Shown here one piece after another: positions 24,372 to 36,329 of a stretch of DNA of 64,000 bases. A program made the translations under genes and the position numbers. Below the pieces are notes generated by a model. That model saw only the letters and a program-made list of their open reading frames with translations. It searched no databases and was not told the origin of the DNA. This stretch comes from Alligator mississippiensis (lineage: Eukaryota > Chordata > Crocodylia > Alligatoridae). The stretch spans positions 237,982,719 through 238,046,718 of the forward strand of contig NC_081824.1 in assembly GCF_030867095.1 (NCBI RefSeq), in the 5' to 3' direction. The number at the start of each line of letters is the position of its first letter. Position 1 is the stretch's first letter.

Positions 24372-24763
24372 TGAGTACTTGTGGATGTTTCATTTTTTGC
24401 CAAGGATATAGTAATTTCAGGCTCTCTTTAAAAATTATAAAGGACCAAAAAAGGCACAAAGGTAAAAAGTCTGGTGCAGAACCTTTAAAAGCATTGGAAA
24501 AGCTCAGCTCACGCCAGGCAAATGAATAAAGTACTTGTATTTCCTTTTTAATGAGCCTATCCTACAAATATCTTTTTCTTTCTCAATGACTAATTGAATC
24601 AGAGATGCATTCACTTTCTAATGAAGTGAGCTCTTGCTCATGAAAACTTCTGCAACTCTGATTCAGCTAATCTATAGGGTTCATCCCTGTCCTGCCTTCT
24701 GCCTGGCTTCAGTTTAACATAGTTAACTACCTCTCTCTTCTTTCTCAAAGATTAGTTACTTGC

Positions 24764-26650
24764 CTTTTTACGAGCTCTCCATGAAGTGCCTCCATGAGAA
24801 TATCTCTTTCTCTCCCACAGCAGGAAGACCATTCCTCTCTCCTGAAGCAGAGTGGCACAGATGTCCCTCATTAGCACAGACACTTGGGACAACTGAGACA
24901 AGCTGAAGCTATCTAAGAAGCTGGCAATGTATTTCAGCAGTTCTGCTGGGAGGCTGCTTAGAGAGCACTTATCTTCAACTTGAATCCTCATTTTGAAGTT
25001 GCATTTCTCTGATTCAGAAAGCACAGGGTCAACCAGTGGTTTAATAGCAAATGTCTTGAGAGGCTGGCTGTAAATAACCTTTGCTTTATGACCGGGAGGA
25101 CGGAAATTGTTCTGAACAAAAGTACATCCCAAGTAGGCAAGGGGACAACGGTGTTGGAACCACCTGTCCAGACACGACTGGATATCAGCATGCACATTCT
25201 TGAAATGTGAAGGAAACTCATCCCTCCTGAAGAAGTGATTGCACATGAATGTGAATATTGAGCTGCTTTTATTATGCCTTCTAGTCACACTTTGTGTATA
25301 AAGCTCTACATGGAGTTCTGGGGGGTTCTGTGCATCCAGAACATCTGCTAGAGTTGTCCTAGCAGAGAAGGGTTCTGCTTGAAATGTGTATGTCTGTGTT
25401 CCAAAATCCATGAACAGCCCATCAATACTCTTTGCTTCGGATATCTCGTGACCTTTCAGTTCTTTTTCCAATGCACACAGTAGTGTAGTTCTGACTACAT
25501 CCGATTTGGGTAGTTCTTCCACATTTATTCCCAACTCTGAAGTATCCACTGACTTGTTCGCACTTGGCATCTTATGTCCCAGGGCATCTCCAAGTCGTGC
25601 TCTTTTGCCATAATAGCTGGTAGGCACTTTAAAGGTACAGACGGTTTTCACTTCTTGATGCTCCAAGTTCCCATAGACAAAATCTTTTTCTTTGGGTGTG
25701 CAAGCAGCTAACTGGCCAAAATGGATAAGCATTCTCCCATGATGCACCAGGTACATGTTATAACCACCTACATCAACTTCTTTTTTCAACCTTTCCAGAA
25801 CCCCATCTTGCCAAGGGGCCAGGCCTGTCTTTTCTGCAGGTATATTGACTTCATGAGGTTTTTTGTCGTCTTTTGGGTCCTCCATGGCAGATGCCTCCTT
25901 TGACTTCTCTTTGGGTTTGTCTCCAGAAGAAACTGGCACTGTTTTCTTGGAGTTCCCACATTCCTTTTTTTCTGTGGTTTCTGATGAGCCTGTTACCTTG
26001 CAAGCTGAAAGTTCCTTGCTAAAAATGTTTTCCCAGGTTTTGTAACCTAACAGGTCCATCCCCTCTTTGTCTACTGCCAACTCCTCACGCTCAAATTGGC
26101 TCAGCTCTACCACTTGGCCATCATTTTCTGTAGAACCACAGAATGCTCCTCCAACAGCTCCTTGTTCTAAACGTGCATCTTCAACCATTAGCGCTTCCAT
26201 TTCATCATCTTCTCTCCACTCGGGAAACAACTCAGCCACCTTCAGATTCCTAAAAAGAATCTTCTGATCTCGGAGGGCTAGTGCTGTATCCAGACACTCC
26301 TCGTTATGTGGTTCCTTCATAATGTTCTGATGTAGGATAGTGTTTGAGTCCACATTCGGCCAGCGATTCCATTCCATAGAGCAACACACAATGCTGGCTG
26401 GACAGACCTGGAGGTGCTTTGCCAGCTTAAAGCGGGCCATGGAGAAGGGGCAGCCATAGGCTGAGTTGAGGCATGCTACCTGCTCGAGGGGACACAGGAG
26501 TTGGTGTTCTTCCTCTTTGCACTTGTGAAAGGCAGCACCACAGTGCAAGTGGCAGTTGATCACCATGCAGGAGATGGTGGGCTCGATGGGGACTCGGCAG
26601 TACCGGGTGAAACATTTCTCACAGTGTTTGTGCTGCCCAGGGGGGTTCCT
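24764..26650 (-). CDS. FBXO40: FBXO40 large coding exon (TRAF-type zinc finger to F-box)
   Basis: FBXO40 is a muscle-enriched F-box protein that acts as the substrate receptor of an SCF (SKP1-CUL1-RBX1) ubiquitin ligase; IRS1 is its reported substrate. This exon is 629 codons, phase 0 at both ends. It begins after CCTCAG at 26651 with RNPPGQHKHCEKCF, upstream of the first ATG in the frame (26566). Residues about 10-80 hold a cysteine/histidine-rich TRAF-type zinc-finger region (CEKCFTRYC, CHLHCGAAFHKC, HQLLCPLEQVACLN, LAKHLQVCPASIVCC). A charged linker follows, then the family core (RHNKSSSIFTFMCNHFFRRD, FQHRCPLAYLGCTF), and an F-box at about 563-605 (LSSLPAELLKYIASFL, LSQVSVLMRDICATLL). Spliced to 9665-9862 it gives 694 residues plus a short start, against about 709 in human. 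FBXO30 is the close paralogue, but motif by motif this copy fits FBXO40 better. No frameshift or internal stop is present. Confidence 0.96.
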
Positions 26651-28230
26651 CTGAGGCCTGCCCTATGTACATTGAGGATGAAAAGACAGTAAGAAAACAC
26701 AGTTGTTTTTGGAAGGTGCAGGAAAGGCTAGGGTCAGTTAGTCAGAGTGGGTTTGACTCCTATGTGCTAAGTGATACTGCTAACCTGATGCTGTAGTCTA
26801 GGGATGTAAAATTTGTTTGACCATCCTGAGCCAGATCTGGACTGCGGGGCTCCTTGCAAGCCTCATTCAGACCCACCTCCAGCATCAGAACAAGTGGTAG
26901 TGGCATTAACCCCAAGGGCTGCCTGAGCCATTTTGTTGGCTCAGGGAGTCACGAGGGTTAACGCTGCCATTACTCACCCTGCCACCACTGAAACAAATCC
27001 CAAGTGGGACTCCATACCCATAAATTTGGTGGTAGGCTGAGCAATAGTGATGTTAGCCCATGAGGTTTCCTGATCTGACAGAGCAACTCAGGCACCCTTG
27101 GGTGTTAACACAGCAATCGCTTGTCTGGCTGTTGCTAAAACAAGTCCCCAGTGGGGCTTCATACCTGGGAATTTGGGGGTGGGGTGAATGACGGTGGCAT
27201 TCACTCTTGTGGCTCCCTGAACCAACTCAGGAAGCTGTGAGGGTTAATGCTACCGCCATTCATCCTGCTGATGAGTTTCTGGACCCTCCTCAAGCCCCAT
27301 GGGCCAGATGACAGATCTGTAGGCCATATCTGGCCCATCTGGCCCTTGGGACTAGTCTAAAAAGCAATGATGTAGAAGTGTTCATTTAGATCTGCTCTGC
27401 TTGTCTCAGACTCAGATTTGCTGACAGTCCTGATCTCAGTAAGCTCTTTTTGCTCTTTTGTGTGTTAGCCCAACAGAAGCAGCATAGCTTTGAAAGATTT
27501 TAACTTCATCCCAGTATCTAGTCAACATCTGTATATGGGCTTAGATACCAGATCTTATCAGCCTTTACAGAAGAGTGAACATATGATGTACCACCCTACA
27601 ACAGTGTATTTTGAATGAACTGTGGAATTACACTGGGAAAAGTTGGGTACAAGTATACCCCTGTACATTACACTGGTATAAGTATGTCTCTGCCCCTATC
27701 TGGGAGTAGCTATGTGCTATGGGAAAACAGGTTTTTATATGCTCCCACCATTAGTTAGAAGTGAGGCTTTGTAATAGTGCCTACTGAGGGCACCTATTCC
27801 CATATACCTGCTCATCTGTCCAGTCTGGGTCATGGTGCAAATTATACCAGTGTACAAAACCAATGTAATTTACACTGATGTAAATCTGTTGTGAGTCTAG
27901 ATCCTATGTCAGGGAATTAGCACCCTTATCCCCTTGTATTATGTCAGTTTCTCTGCAGGAGGGCCCCTCTCAAAGTCTAGGCATCTTGAGAGGAAGCTTC
28001 TGGACTGGAAAACACACAGCTCAGCAGTGGCTAGTAATGAATCATAGAGAAGTAGGGCTGGAAGTGGGGTGGTGCTGGGTGTTAAGGTGCATGTTTGACA
28101 ATCCAGATGTCACAAGGCTGAAGCTATAGCAGAACAATTCATGGTATGGTCCTGTCAGATTCCAACAAATCTGTGAATTCTGCAGGCAAATTCTGTAGGT
28201 GCCAAATATCTTGTCACTCAAAGACACAAA
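26651..28230. other. FBXO40 upstream intron; degenerate internal repeats
   Basis: Directly upstream of the exon (minus strand) is a pyrimidine-rich tract ending CCTCAG, a good splice acceptor. About 26880-27260 contains two to three diverged copies of a roughly 150-base unit (AACCCCAAGGGCTGCC..., CCCAAGTGGGACTCCATACC..., GGGTTAATGCTACCGCCATT), probably inside a DNA-transposon derivative that starts near TAGGGATGTAAAATTTG (26801). The remainder to 28230 is unassigned. Confidence 0.45.
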
Positions 28231-28234
28231 AAAG

Positions 28235-28555
28235 GAAAGGGGGCTGGAAGGGAACCTCCAGGGGTCATCTAGTCCAATCCCCTGCCTGAGGCAGGATCAT
28301 CCTATACAAATCCATAGTCTACACTCTTCATTAAACTACCGTCAACCCTAACACAGCACAACACGTAATACCCTACGAAAGACCCACAGCAGCCAATGTC
28401 CTGTTTCTATGAAAGATTGTTAATGTGTGAGAGAGATCCCATGTAGAGGGGTACAAAGGAAGGCAACCCCCCCAGTCCATACCAATCTGACCAAGGGGTA
28501 AAATTCCTTCCTGACCTGAAATATGGTGACTGAGTGGGGGGCAAGGCCATGGTCT
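28235..28555 (-). mobile_element. CR1 3' tail fragment
   Basis: The plus strand reads GGCTGGAAGGGAACCTCCAG then ATCTAGTCCAATCCCCTGCC, and ends with AAATTCCTTCCTGACCTGAA, all hallmarks of the reversed 3' untranslated part of CR1-type LINEs. No coding portion remains. The next CR1 begins immediately in the opposite orientation. Confidence 0.75.
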
Positions 28556-29915
28556 TGTGATTGCAGAGCCATTGGCCATCAGCTTTGAAAACTCATGGCA
28601 ATCGGGAGAAGTCCCAGATGATTGGAAAAGGGCAAACATAGTGCCCATCTTTAAGAAAGGGAAAAAGGAGGACCCAGAGAACAGCAGACCAGTTAGCCTC
28701 ACCTCGGTCCCTGGAAAACTCATGGAGCAGATCCTCAAGGAATCCATTTCTAAACACTTAGAGGAGAAAAAAGTGATAAGGGACAGTCAGCATAAATTCA
28801 CCATGGGCAAGTCATGCCTGACCAACCTGATTGCCTTCTATGATGAGAGAACTGGCTCTGTGGATGCGAGGAGACCAGTGAATGGGGTGTATCTTGATTT
28901 TTAACAAAGCTTTTGATATGGTCTCCCAGAACATTCTTCAAGGAAGTATGGGCTGGATGAATGGACTGTAAGATGGATGGAAAACTGGCTGGAGCATCAA
29001 GCTCAGAGAGTAGTAATCAATGAGTCAATGTTTGGTTGGCAGCCGGTATCAAGTGGTATGCCCCAGGGGTCGGTCCTGGTGCTGGTTTTGTTCAATGTCT
29101 TCATCAGTGACCTGGAAGATGGCATAGAGTGCACCCTCAGCAAATCTGCAGCTGACACCAACCTGAAGGGAATAGTAGATACACTGGAGGGTAGAGCTAG
29201 GATTCAGAGAGACCTAGACAAATTAGAGGATTGGGCCAAAAGGAATCTCATGAGGTTCAACAAGGACAAGTGCAAAGTCCTGCACTTAGGACGGAACAAT
29301 CCCATGCACCAGGACAGGCTGGGGGCTGACCACCTGGGCAGCAACTCTGCAGAAAAGACCTGGGGGTTACACTGGACAATAAGTGGAATATGAGCCAAGA
29401 GTGTGCTCTTGTTGCCAGCTAACAGCATACTGGGCTGCATTGGTCGAAGTGTTGCCAGCAGGTCACTACTACAGAAAGGATGTGGACCAATTGGAGAGAG
29501 TCCGGCAGAGGGTGACAAAAATGGTAAGGGGGCTGGGGAACATGACTTATAAGAAAAGACTGAGGTAACTGGGCTTATTTAGTCTAGAGAAGAGGAGACT
29601 GAGAGGGGACTTAATAGCAGCCTTCAACTAACTGAAGCAGGGTTTGAAAGAGGGTGGAGCTAAACTGTTCTCAGTGGTGGCAGATGACAGAACAAGGAGC
29701 AATGGTCTCAAGTTGCAGCAAGGGAAGTTTAGGTTAGATATTAGGAAACATTTTTTCGCTAGGAGTATAGTAAAACACTGAAACAGGTTACCCACAGAGG
29801 TGATGGAAGCTCCATCCTTGGTGGTTTTCAAGACCTGGCTAGCCAAAGCTTTGGCTGGGATGATCTAGTTGGGGATGGTCCTGAGGTCCCTTCCGATCCT
29901 GACTTTCTATGATTC
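28556..29915 (+). mobile_element. CR1 LINE fragment with damaged catalytic box
   Basis: The frame from 28557 gives a reverse-transcriptase piece ([51 protein letters not shown]), breaks near 28904, and resumes at 28977 (SGMPQGSVLVLVLFNVFISD). The catalytic FADD box is replaced by SAAD (near 29145). A deletion of the C-terminal part lies near 29440. The 3' tail ends at 29915 (TGAGGTCCCTTCCGATCC, then TATGATTCTATGG). Confidence 0.9.
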
Positions 29916-29931
29916 TATGGTCCACTGATAA

Positions 29932-30836
29932 AGATAGTTATCCATGTTAGTCTGAAATTAGTCAGAAGGCAAGGTAGATATGCACCTTTATAGACTAACT
30001 AAATAAGATATATGTAGACAGCACAAGCTTTGGTGACCCTAAGTTCACTTCATCATTGTCTCAAGGTGATTATGGGGAACAAACCTGTCCTGGCTAAAGA
30101 CAGCCTCCTAACCTCAAACAGTATCTCTCAAGCAACAGGCTACCTAATTCCCATCCTCACCAAGCCACCAAGCCTTGCAATGGAGCCAAATGCCTGCGGT
30201 GCCCCCATGTTAACACACACCACATCATTGCTGGACTAAATATCAAGGAGTGTAACATTCAAGGTTCATTCACTTTCAACTCTACCAACACCATAACCTG
30301 CTTACAATGCCTATCTGCTGCCTATACCAAACAGATGAGTAAATCTTTATGTGCAAGAATGAATGAATACCAATCTGACACCAGCTGCAGAAAGACACAA
30401 AGGCCTGTGTCAGAACACTTTAACCTCTCTGGATACTCCATCGCTTACCTCAGGATTGCTGTACTCAGGCAGAAAATTTTTAAAAAACAGTTTGACCATG
30501 AAATTGCAGGACAAGAAATAATCCATGAACTGGACTGTGTTAAGTATGGTTTAAACAGGGACTATGGCGTCTTAGACCATTACCTGGATTATCTTTTGTG
30601 ATCTTTTTGTTTCTATGGGTTCTTTGCTCGTATGCCTCTTACAGTATTCCTCCTTCCCCTCCCTCCTTTCTTCCTCCTGCTTTCCCATGTATTGTATTAT
30701 AATCACTCACTCCACTTTATTCTCTGCTTTATACTGTCCTTCACAGCATCCGATGAAGTGAACTTGAGTTTATGAAAGGCTGTGCTCTCTTTCTCTGTAT
30801 ATCTTAGTCTATAAAGGTGCATATCTACCCAACCAA
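29932..30836 (+). mobile_element. Penelope-like element remnant with inverted terminal repeats
   Basis: The two ends are inverted copies over roughly 85-100 bases: the left has TAGATATGCACCTTTATAGA and AGTTCACTTCATC, the right has the reverse complements. Between them, frames at 30200-30600 read ITCLQCLSAAYTKQMSKSLC, RPVSEHFNLSGYSIAYLRI and KYGLNRDYGVLDHYL, which fits the C-terminal GIY-YIG endonuclease region of Penelope-like elements. The Tyr of the usual YIGQT motif is kept within AAYTKQ but the Gly is lost. The reverse transcriptase is absent. The right end GATGAAGTGAACTTGAGTT is the standard 3' motif of these elements in reptiles. Confidence 0.72.
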
Positions 30837-32255
30837 TTAAATCCATTCTCCTTTTCTTCTTCACAAGGACAAGTCCTGTTTGCCAGAGAGCTTTCTTTGC
30901 CCTTTATCTTCAACAATGTATGGAGGAAAGCAAAGAGACCAAGGAAGAGGGGCTGGTAGACATGAGTTCAGGATGTGGAGAGTGGAGCTGGCAAGGATCC
31001 AGCTTATGAGAAAGCTCTTCCCTCCACTGAAAACATGGGAACAGGGGTTATCGGAGTCTCTCTTCTGCCTTGGGGCAGAATCTCTTGGTAAGGGGGCCAG
31101 ACAGGGAGTTAGGAGCAGAGCAGAGGAGACTCCTTTTAAGGAGAAGTAAGACTGAGGTGGTGTAAAGACAATGGAGCACCAATCTGGTTAGTTTGTACAT
31201 GTGTGGCTCTGGTGTCAGAAATTATTTAGGGAATCAAAATATTTCTCTTAACCAGGAGGGATATTTAAACATCAGCTCCTGGCCCTGCTTTTTATTTTGC
31301 ATCTCACCACAACCAGCAGAGACACTGCACAGAGCAAGCTGGCACCATGCTGCAACAGTTTGATCAGGCTTTGCTCATATCTGGGCACGTGTACACAATG
31401 TGAAACAATAAACTCTGGCATTTATTGTGTCAGAGTTTATTGCTCCTGGGCACACTGTTTGAATGTGTGCCTGAGACCGCAGCATGTTGAGCTGGATCAG
31501 AGCAGCCATGGCTGGCAGGAGGCCCAGGGGGTCACCCTGCCACAAGCTACATCATGTAACAGGGGCAGATCCTATTACATGTGTTGGTGACAATGAGACA
31601 TCTAAGGGTGGCTTTCTATTCCCTTGTCTAGATTTGGTTGTTTACATGGATTTTTTTGTTTGTTTAAGAGCCAAAAGTGCCACTTACAGGCAGGAATGCT
31701 GTTCCTGGCTGCATAGTGTCCATGTACATAACCAGGTACTCACAGAAACTAGGCAAGTGCAGTAGCAACAAGAAAGAGGATGTCTTTCCTGTCTTTCACT
31801 CCTCTAGGGCCTAAAGCACTTATCTAGGAAGCTAAAGGATCTGAGTTTTAGGCCTTGCTCACCCACAAGGGATTGCAAACATGGGTCTTTCTGACTTAAC
31901 AGCAGTGTTCTAACAACTACACAACAGGTTAGGTGTTATTCAGGGCTCCTTTTGAAGCTAAGCCAGACTAGAGGAGGGCATTTCTTCCTCACTGGGAGCA
32001 AGGGCCCATGCTAGCTAGAAGTAAAAGATAGAAGGCCCTCCTCCGTTCCTGAGTCCAGTTTTCTATAGTCTTGTGTTTTGGTCAACCACATTTTCAGGCC
32101 CTGAGTGCCACTATTCATCCACAAGGGACACGTGTGTACCCAGCTACATTTGTGCCAGTCTGGGCATGCATGTAATCATCTCTGAAGACAGTCTACAAAA
32201 CTAGGCTTTGCACACAGTCTACCTCTGCTTAAATGCGATTTTTGGCACTTTAGAC
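30837..32255. other. Unassigned sequence with a hairpin-element copy
   Basis: A hairpin CAATAAACTCTG (31406-31417) with its complement at 31431-31442 and the GC-rich sequence to about 31560 form a second, diverged copy of the element at 23957-24371. Nothing else was recognised. Confidence 0.4.
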
Positions 32256-32532
32256 CAGTGGTTCCCAACCTTTTTAGACCACGGACTGGCAAACTATGGA
32301 CGGGAAGTGACCAAGGACCGAAAGTGACCAGGGGCCAGCAAACTGCGGACCAGCATAATGTGGACTGACAGACAACCCTTTTTTATACTGAGTATAAAAA
32401 AGGGTTGGCTACCAGTCCGCACTACGCTAGTCACTTCCAGCCTTCCGGCCCAGCAGCCAACCCTCCTACAGATCAGCAGCCAACCCTTTGCAGCCTGGTA
32501 CTGGGTTGTGGCCCAGGGGTTGGGAACCACAG
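32256..32532. mobile_element. hAT-type MITE (277 bp)
   Basis: Terminal repeats are CAGTGGTTCCCAACCTTTTT at the left and CTGTGGTTCCCAACCCCTGG at the right (reverse complement). Flanking 8-mers CTTTAGAC (32248-32255) and CTTTAGAG (32533-32540) match at seven of eight positions. The centre is a palindrome around ATACTGAGTAT with CAACCCTTTTTT and its complement on either side (about 32375-32410). There is no coding sequence. Confidence 0.85.
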
Positions 32533-33084
32533 CTTTAGAGGACCAAAAGTGCCATGTAGATGACCAAATCAGAAGCTTTTTTTATTTTCCTTTGATCTGC
32601 AACAAAGAATGGTACAAAGCTGGAGAATTTATATGCACTCAAGGTAAAGAAAGGATATTGGCAACTTTGCTGGCACTGTCTTAAAACAAGTGAATCATAT
32701 TTTCTTCTCAACAGGACCTACCATAGCTCCAGTGGACTGTCTTGGTTGGCTCTGGGAGAAAAAGGCACAAAATTAGTAAATTAATCAAACTTCTTCTTTT
32801 TCAGTAAACTAAAAAATACAGTGGCACCAGTACTCCAATGCCTAGACATTAGTACTTTGCAGTTCCCTGCAGAACATTCAGTTGCAAACACCCCATCCTA
32901 ACAAACAGCAGCAGCTGTGACAGAGGAAGTGAACTAGGGCCCAGTGTGCTATAAGATCCTTCTTCTCTCCTATTCACTGAACCCTGTTCTTTGTGCTGTT
33001 TCCTGGAAAGGAGTGATACTGTAAGAATTAATGAGAGGGAATCAGTAATAATACTACAGGAAGGAAACTGACATATATTAATAT

Positions 33085-34861
33085 GAGGGCTGTGCGAAAT
33101 TTCAACAAGTGTTTCATTTCAAAGCTCTTTCAATGCATTTCAAGCTTGAAACAGTGAAATCAAAATTAAGCAAAAGGCGTAGAAACAGCTTCAAAATGAA
33201 ATGAGGGCACTCGAAACATTTCAAAAGTTTCAAAACATTTTAAGTTTCGAAGCAACCCAGTGGTGAGAGACAGGGGAGAGCCAGGGCTGCACTCCAAGCG
33301 GCTCCACCAGCCCCATGGAGCTCAGCCCAGCAGTGGAGAGCCAGTGGTGGAGCTGCTCGGATCGCAGCCCTAGCCAGTGCCTCTCCCCTGCCTCCCGCCA
33401 CCAGGCTCAGCTCTGTGGGGCTGTGGAGCCTCCCGCTGTCAGGCTGTGCTCACCAGGGCTGTGCTCCGAGTGGCTCCACCACTGGCTCTCCCGCCGCCTT
33501 CCGCTGCCAGGCTGAACTCCATAGGACTGGCAGAGTTGCTTGGAGTGCAGTCCTGGCTCCAAGCACAGCCCCACAGAGCTGAGCCTGGCAGCAGGAGGCG
33601 GGGGAGAGCCACTGGCCAGGGCTGCACTTGGAGCAGCCACTGGCTCTCTGCCGCCTCCTGCTGCCAGTCTCAGCTCCATGGGGCTGCGGAGCCTCCAGCT
33701 GCTGGGCTATGCTCATCAGGGCGGTGCTCTGAGCGGCTCTGCCAGCCCCATGGAGCTCAGCCTGGCAGCTTGAGGTGGAGGGAGAGCCAGTGGTGGAGCC
33801 ACTTGGAGCGCAGCCCTGGCTGATGGCTCTCCTCTGCCTCCTGCTGCCAGGCTCAGCTCCATAGAGCTGGTGGAGCTGCTCAGAGCACAGCCCTGACTCT
33901 CCTCTGCCTCCCACCACCGAGCTGAGCTCTGTGGGGCTGGTGGAGCCAGTCAGAGCGCAGCCCTGGCTTTCCCCCATGTCCTGCCACCGGGCTGCGCTCT
34001 GAGCAGCTCCGCCAGCCCCACGGAGCTGAGCCTGGCAGCAGGAGGTGGGGTGAGCCACTGGCCAGAGCTACATTCTGAGCGGCTCCACCATTGACTCTCC
34101 TGCCACCTTCTGCCACAGGGCTAAGCTTCATAGGGCTTGCGGAGCCGCTCAGAGTGCAACCTGGTGGTAGGAAGCAGGGGGAGCCAGGGCTGCACTCCAA
34201 GTGGCTCCACCAGCCCCACAGAGCTCAACCTGCCTTCCCAGCACTGCTGGACTCCTCCTGGGGGTGCAGGCCCCCAGATCTGTGCATGAAATGATAGGAG
34301 GCTGCTGCTTCTGTCTGGGCCCAGTGGCAAAACCAGTCTTCCCAGCACTGGGTGTGGGCTGTGCCCAGCACTAGTCACAGGTGGCAGCGTCAGCCTCGTG
34401 TTATCCCGAGTGCAGATTCGGGGGCCTGCACCACCGGGATGAGTCCGGCACAACCCCACAGCCCTCCCGGGGTTGCGGGCCCCAGATCTGCGTGCAGGAT
34501 GACAGGAGGCTGCCGCTGCTTGCAAGTGATATGAGTTTTGCTTGTCAGCACTTTGAGGTGCAGTTTCCCAGAAGCACCTAGCTCCTTGAAACATGGCAGG
34601 CTTCATGCCCTCAGAAGGGGCTACCATCCTTGCAATTTTCATCTGAATCAGGCAAGAAATTACAAAGTTATAGGCATTTTCATAATTTCCCATTATAGCC
34701 TATGGGCAAAACATCAAAACACTTTGAAACAGTGCAACAGTTTTGATGAAATGAAATGGAACAGCGCTTCAAAATGGAACGAAATGATGAAACGAAATAC
34801 TGTCCCTTTGAAATGGCAAAACAGAATTCAAAACAAAACGGTGCTGTTTCACACAGCCCTA
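33085..34861. mobile_element. Long non-autonomous hAT-like element
   Basis: The left end is AGGGCTGTGCGAAA and the right end in reverse complement AGGGCTGTGTGAAA. Both are followed by several GAAAC/TTTCAAA subterminal repeats. The flanking 8-mers ATTAATAT and ATTGATAC agree at six of eight positions, both differences being transitions. The interior holds a GC-rich repeat block and no transposase; the long frames there are compositional. Confidence 0.65.
33290..34230. repeat. GC-rich degenerate tandem and inverted repeats
   Basis: Motifs such as CCCCATGGAGCTCAGCC and its reverse complement GGCTCAGCTCCATGGGG alternate roughly every 100-150 bases, with GGAGCGCAGCCCTGGCT between them. Because the motif occurs in both orientations, all six frames give long open frames rich in Gly, Ala, Ser and Pro. 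They should not be read as genes. Confidence 0.75.
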
Positions 34862-36329
34862 ATTGATACCTATATTAAAACTTGACCTCTTTCAGTTTGA
34901 ACTCTCAGCTCTGAAAGGATTTGTCATGCTTGACTATTCCATTGCTGCTTCTGGCTCTGACCAATGCCTGGTGATTCAGGGAGAGGTGAAAAACACCAGT
35001 GTTACATAGGATGGCATAGCTTGAGCCCTGAATTGCTTGGATTTATAGATTCCCTTTTTGTTTGTATGCATAAAGTCAGTCAAAGCAGTGTGTTGATTTA
35101 CGTATAACTCAACATTATTTCTTCATTCCTACAATACAGAACAAAATGGCCTTTCTCCAGCTTGCAGAGGCAGATCCAGGATTATGTAAAGTGAGCTCTG
35201 CAAGCAACAACTCATTGCAGGGGTAACTGTACCCCTACTCTAAGCTTCCCATCTCCCCTGCCAGGACAGGCGGACAACACCACAGGATCAGCAGCCAGGA
35301 CTTTTCTAAATCAGGTAAGAATCTCCCCCCTCCTGGGCTCTTGGTACCCCCTCCCTTCTCTACTCCGTCTCTTCTCCTCTCATTCACCTCCTCCCTCACC
35401 CACTGCTGCCCCACTGTCCTTGGATGCCCTATGGATGAGAGTGCGTTCCAGAGCTGCTCTTGCCCCACACATGCTTCATTCTCCCTCCCCGGGCCTGCGC
35501 CTGGGCTGGCAGGGAACACCCTGGGGGACATGGTAGACAGGTGAACCCACCCACTGTCACCACTGCCACTTTCCCCAGCTGAGCCTGGTTCCCTATGCAG
35601 ACTAGCTGGAGTGGGGCAGTAGTGACTTTAGAGTCCACCACAACCCCAGGTTAGCCAGAGACAGGGGGGGAGGGGATGTGTCACTGAACACAGAAGACAA
35701 GCAGGGGGGTGGAATTTTCACCTTATTTTGGAACTTACAAATAATCTCTGGCTGCTGCTCCCATGGCATGGTCTAAAGGGGAGGGCGACCATGTCCCTAC
35801 AACCCCTCTGGATCCAGCCTTGCTAACTGGTAGGTTATCTGTAACAGGGGACCCAAGCCCTGTCATGGAGAAAGCACTGATGGACAGGGAAGGCCCCTTT
35901 AAGAACAGAACTTTTGTGGCCCAGAGCATCAAGAACTTGGACAGGAGAAGTGCCACTGCTGAGCAAGGTAAGAGGCTTAGCTCTGAACTCTGTAGAGGCA
36001 AGAAACCCCATCAGAAGAAGGAAACTGCTGGAACCAGGGGTGTGTCTGGGGGAAGGGGGTACAGTGGCACAGATGCATCCCATTTCAGTCAGCTGTGTCA
36101 TGGGAGAAGCAGCCAAGGGTGGGGTTTTTTTAAGTGCCTGAAGCAAATAAGAATCCTCACTCTCCTTCCCTCTGTGCTCAGCAGCATGTCTTCTCCCCTT
36201 CCCTTCCCTCCTGCTTCACCACCCATCAGTGCCATTGTCTCTGTGTACCCAGGAAACTCCAGAGACACTCCTGCCTAGTCCAGCTGGGCTCCCCACAGAG
36301 GTGGGTTCAATCTGCACTTGGGATAACAC
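34862..36329. other. Unassigned sequence
   Basis: A 171-codon open frame (35763-36278) has no recognisable domain; its end runs towards the endonuclease region of the next CR1. It may be decayed CR1 5' sequence or unique DNA. No splice-supported exon was seen. Confidence 0.3.

Larger units (their letters stand above)
9863..24763 (-). other. FBXO40: FBXO40 last intron (GC-AG type, 14.9 kb)
   Basis: The donor side reads AAG|GCAAGTAAC at 24764|24763 on the minus strand, and the acceptor reads CATACTAG|ATT at 9863|9862. Using GC gives phase 0 at both ends. The GT six bases upstream (CTC|GTAAAA) and the GT three bases downstream (GCAA|GTAACT) would both put the last exon in a frame that stops after four codons. 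The intron holds two solo LTRs, three CR1 fragments and several short inverted-repeat elements, listed separately. The part between 9863 and 11082 is AT-rich with no recognised feature. Confidence 0.8.

Noticed and set aside
24752..24763. Reading the FBXO40 exon through to the TAA at 24752-24754 as the protein end
   Set aside because: The last three codons (A-S-N) are intron sequence after a GC donor; the true terminal exon is found at 9665-9862 and restores the family C-terminus.
24770..24772. GT donor CTC|GTAAAA for the FBXO40 large exon
   Set aside because: It leaves phase 1 and leads to a stop four codons into the terminal exon.
33450..34693. 202- and 190-codon minus-strand frames plus plus-strand partners
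   Set aside because: All belong to the two-orientation GC-rich repeat inside a hAT-like element; every frame is open.
35763..36278. 171-codon plus-strand frame as a possible gene
   Set aside because: It has no recognisable motif, lies next to CR1 sequence and no exon structure supports it.
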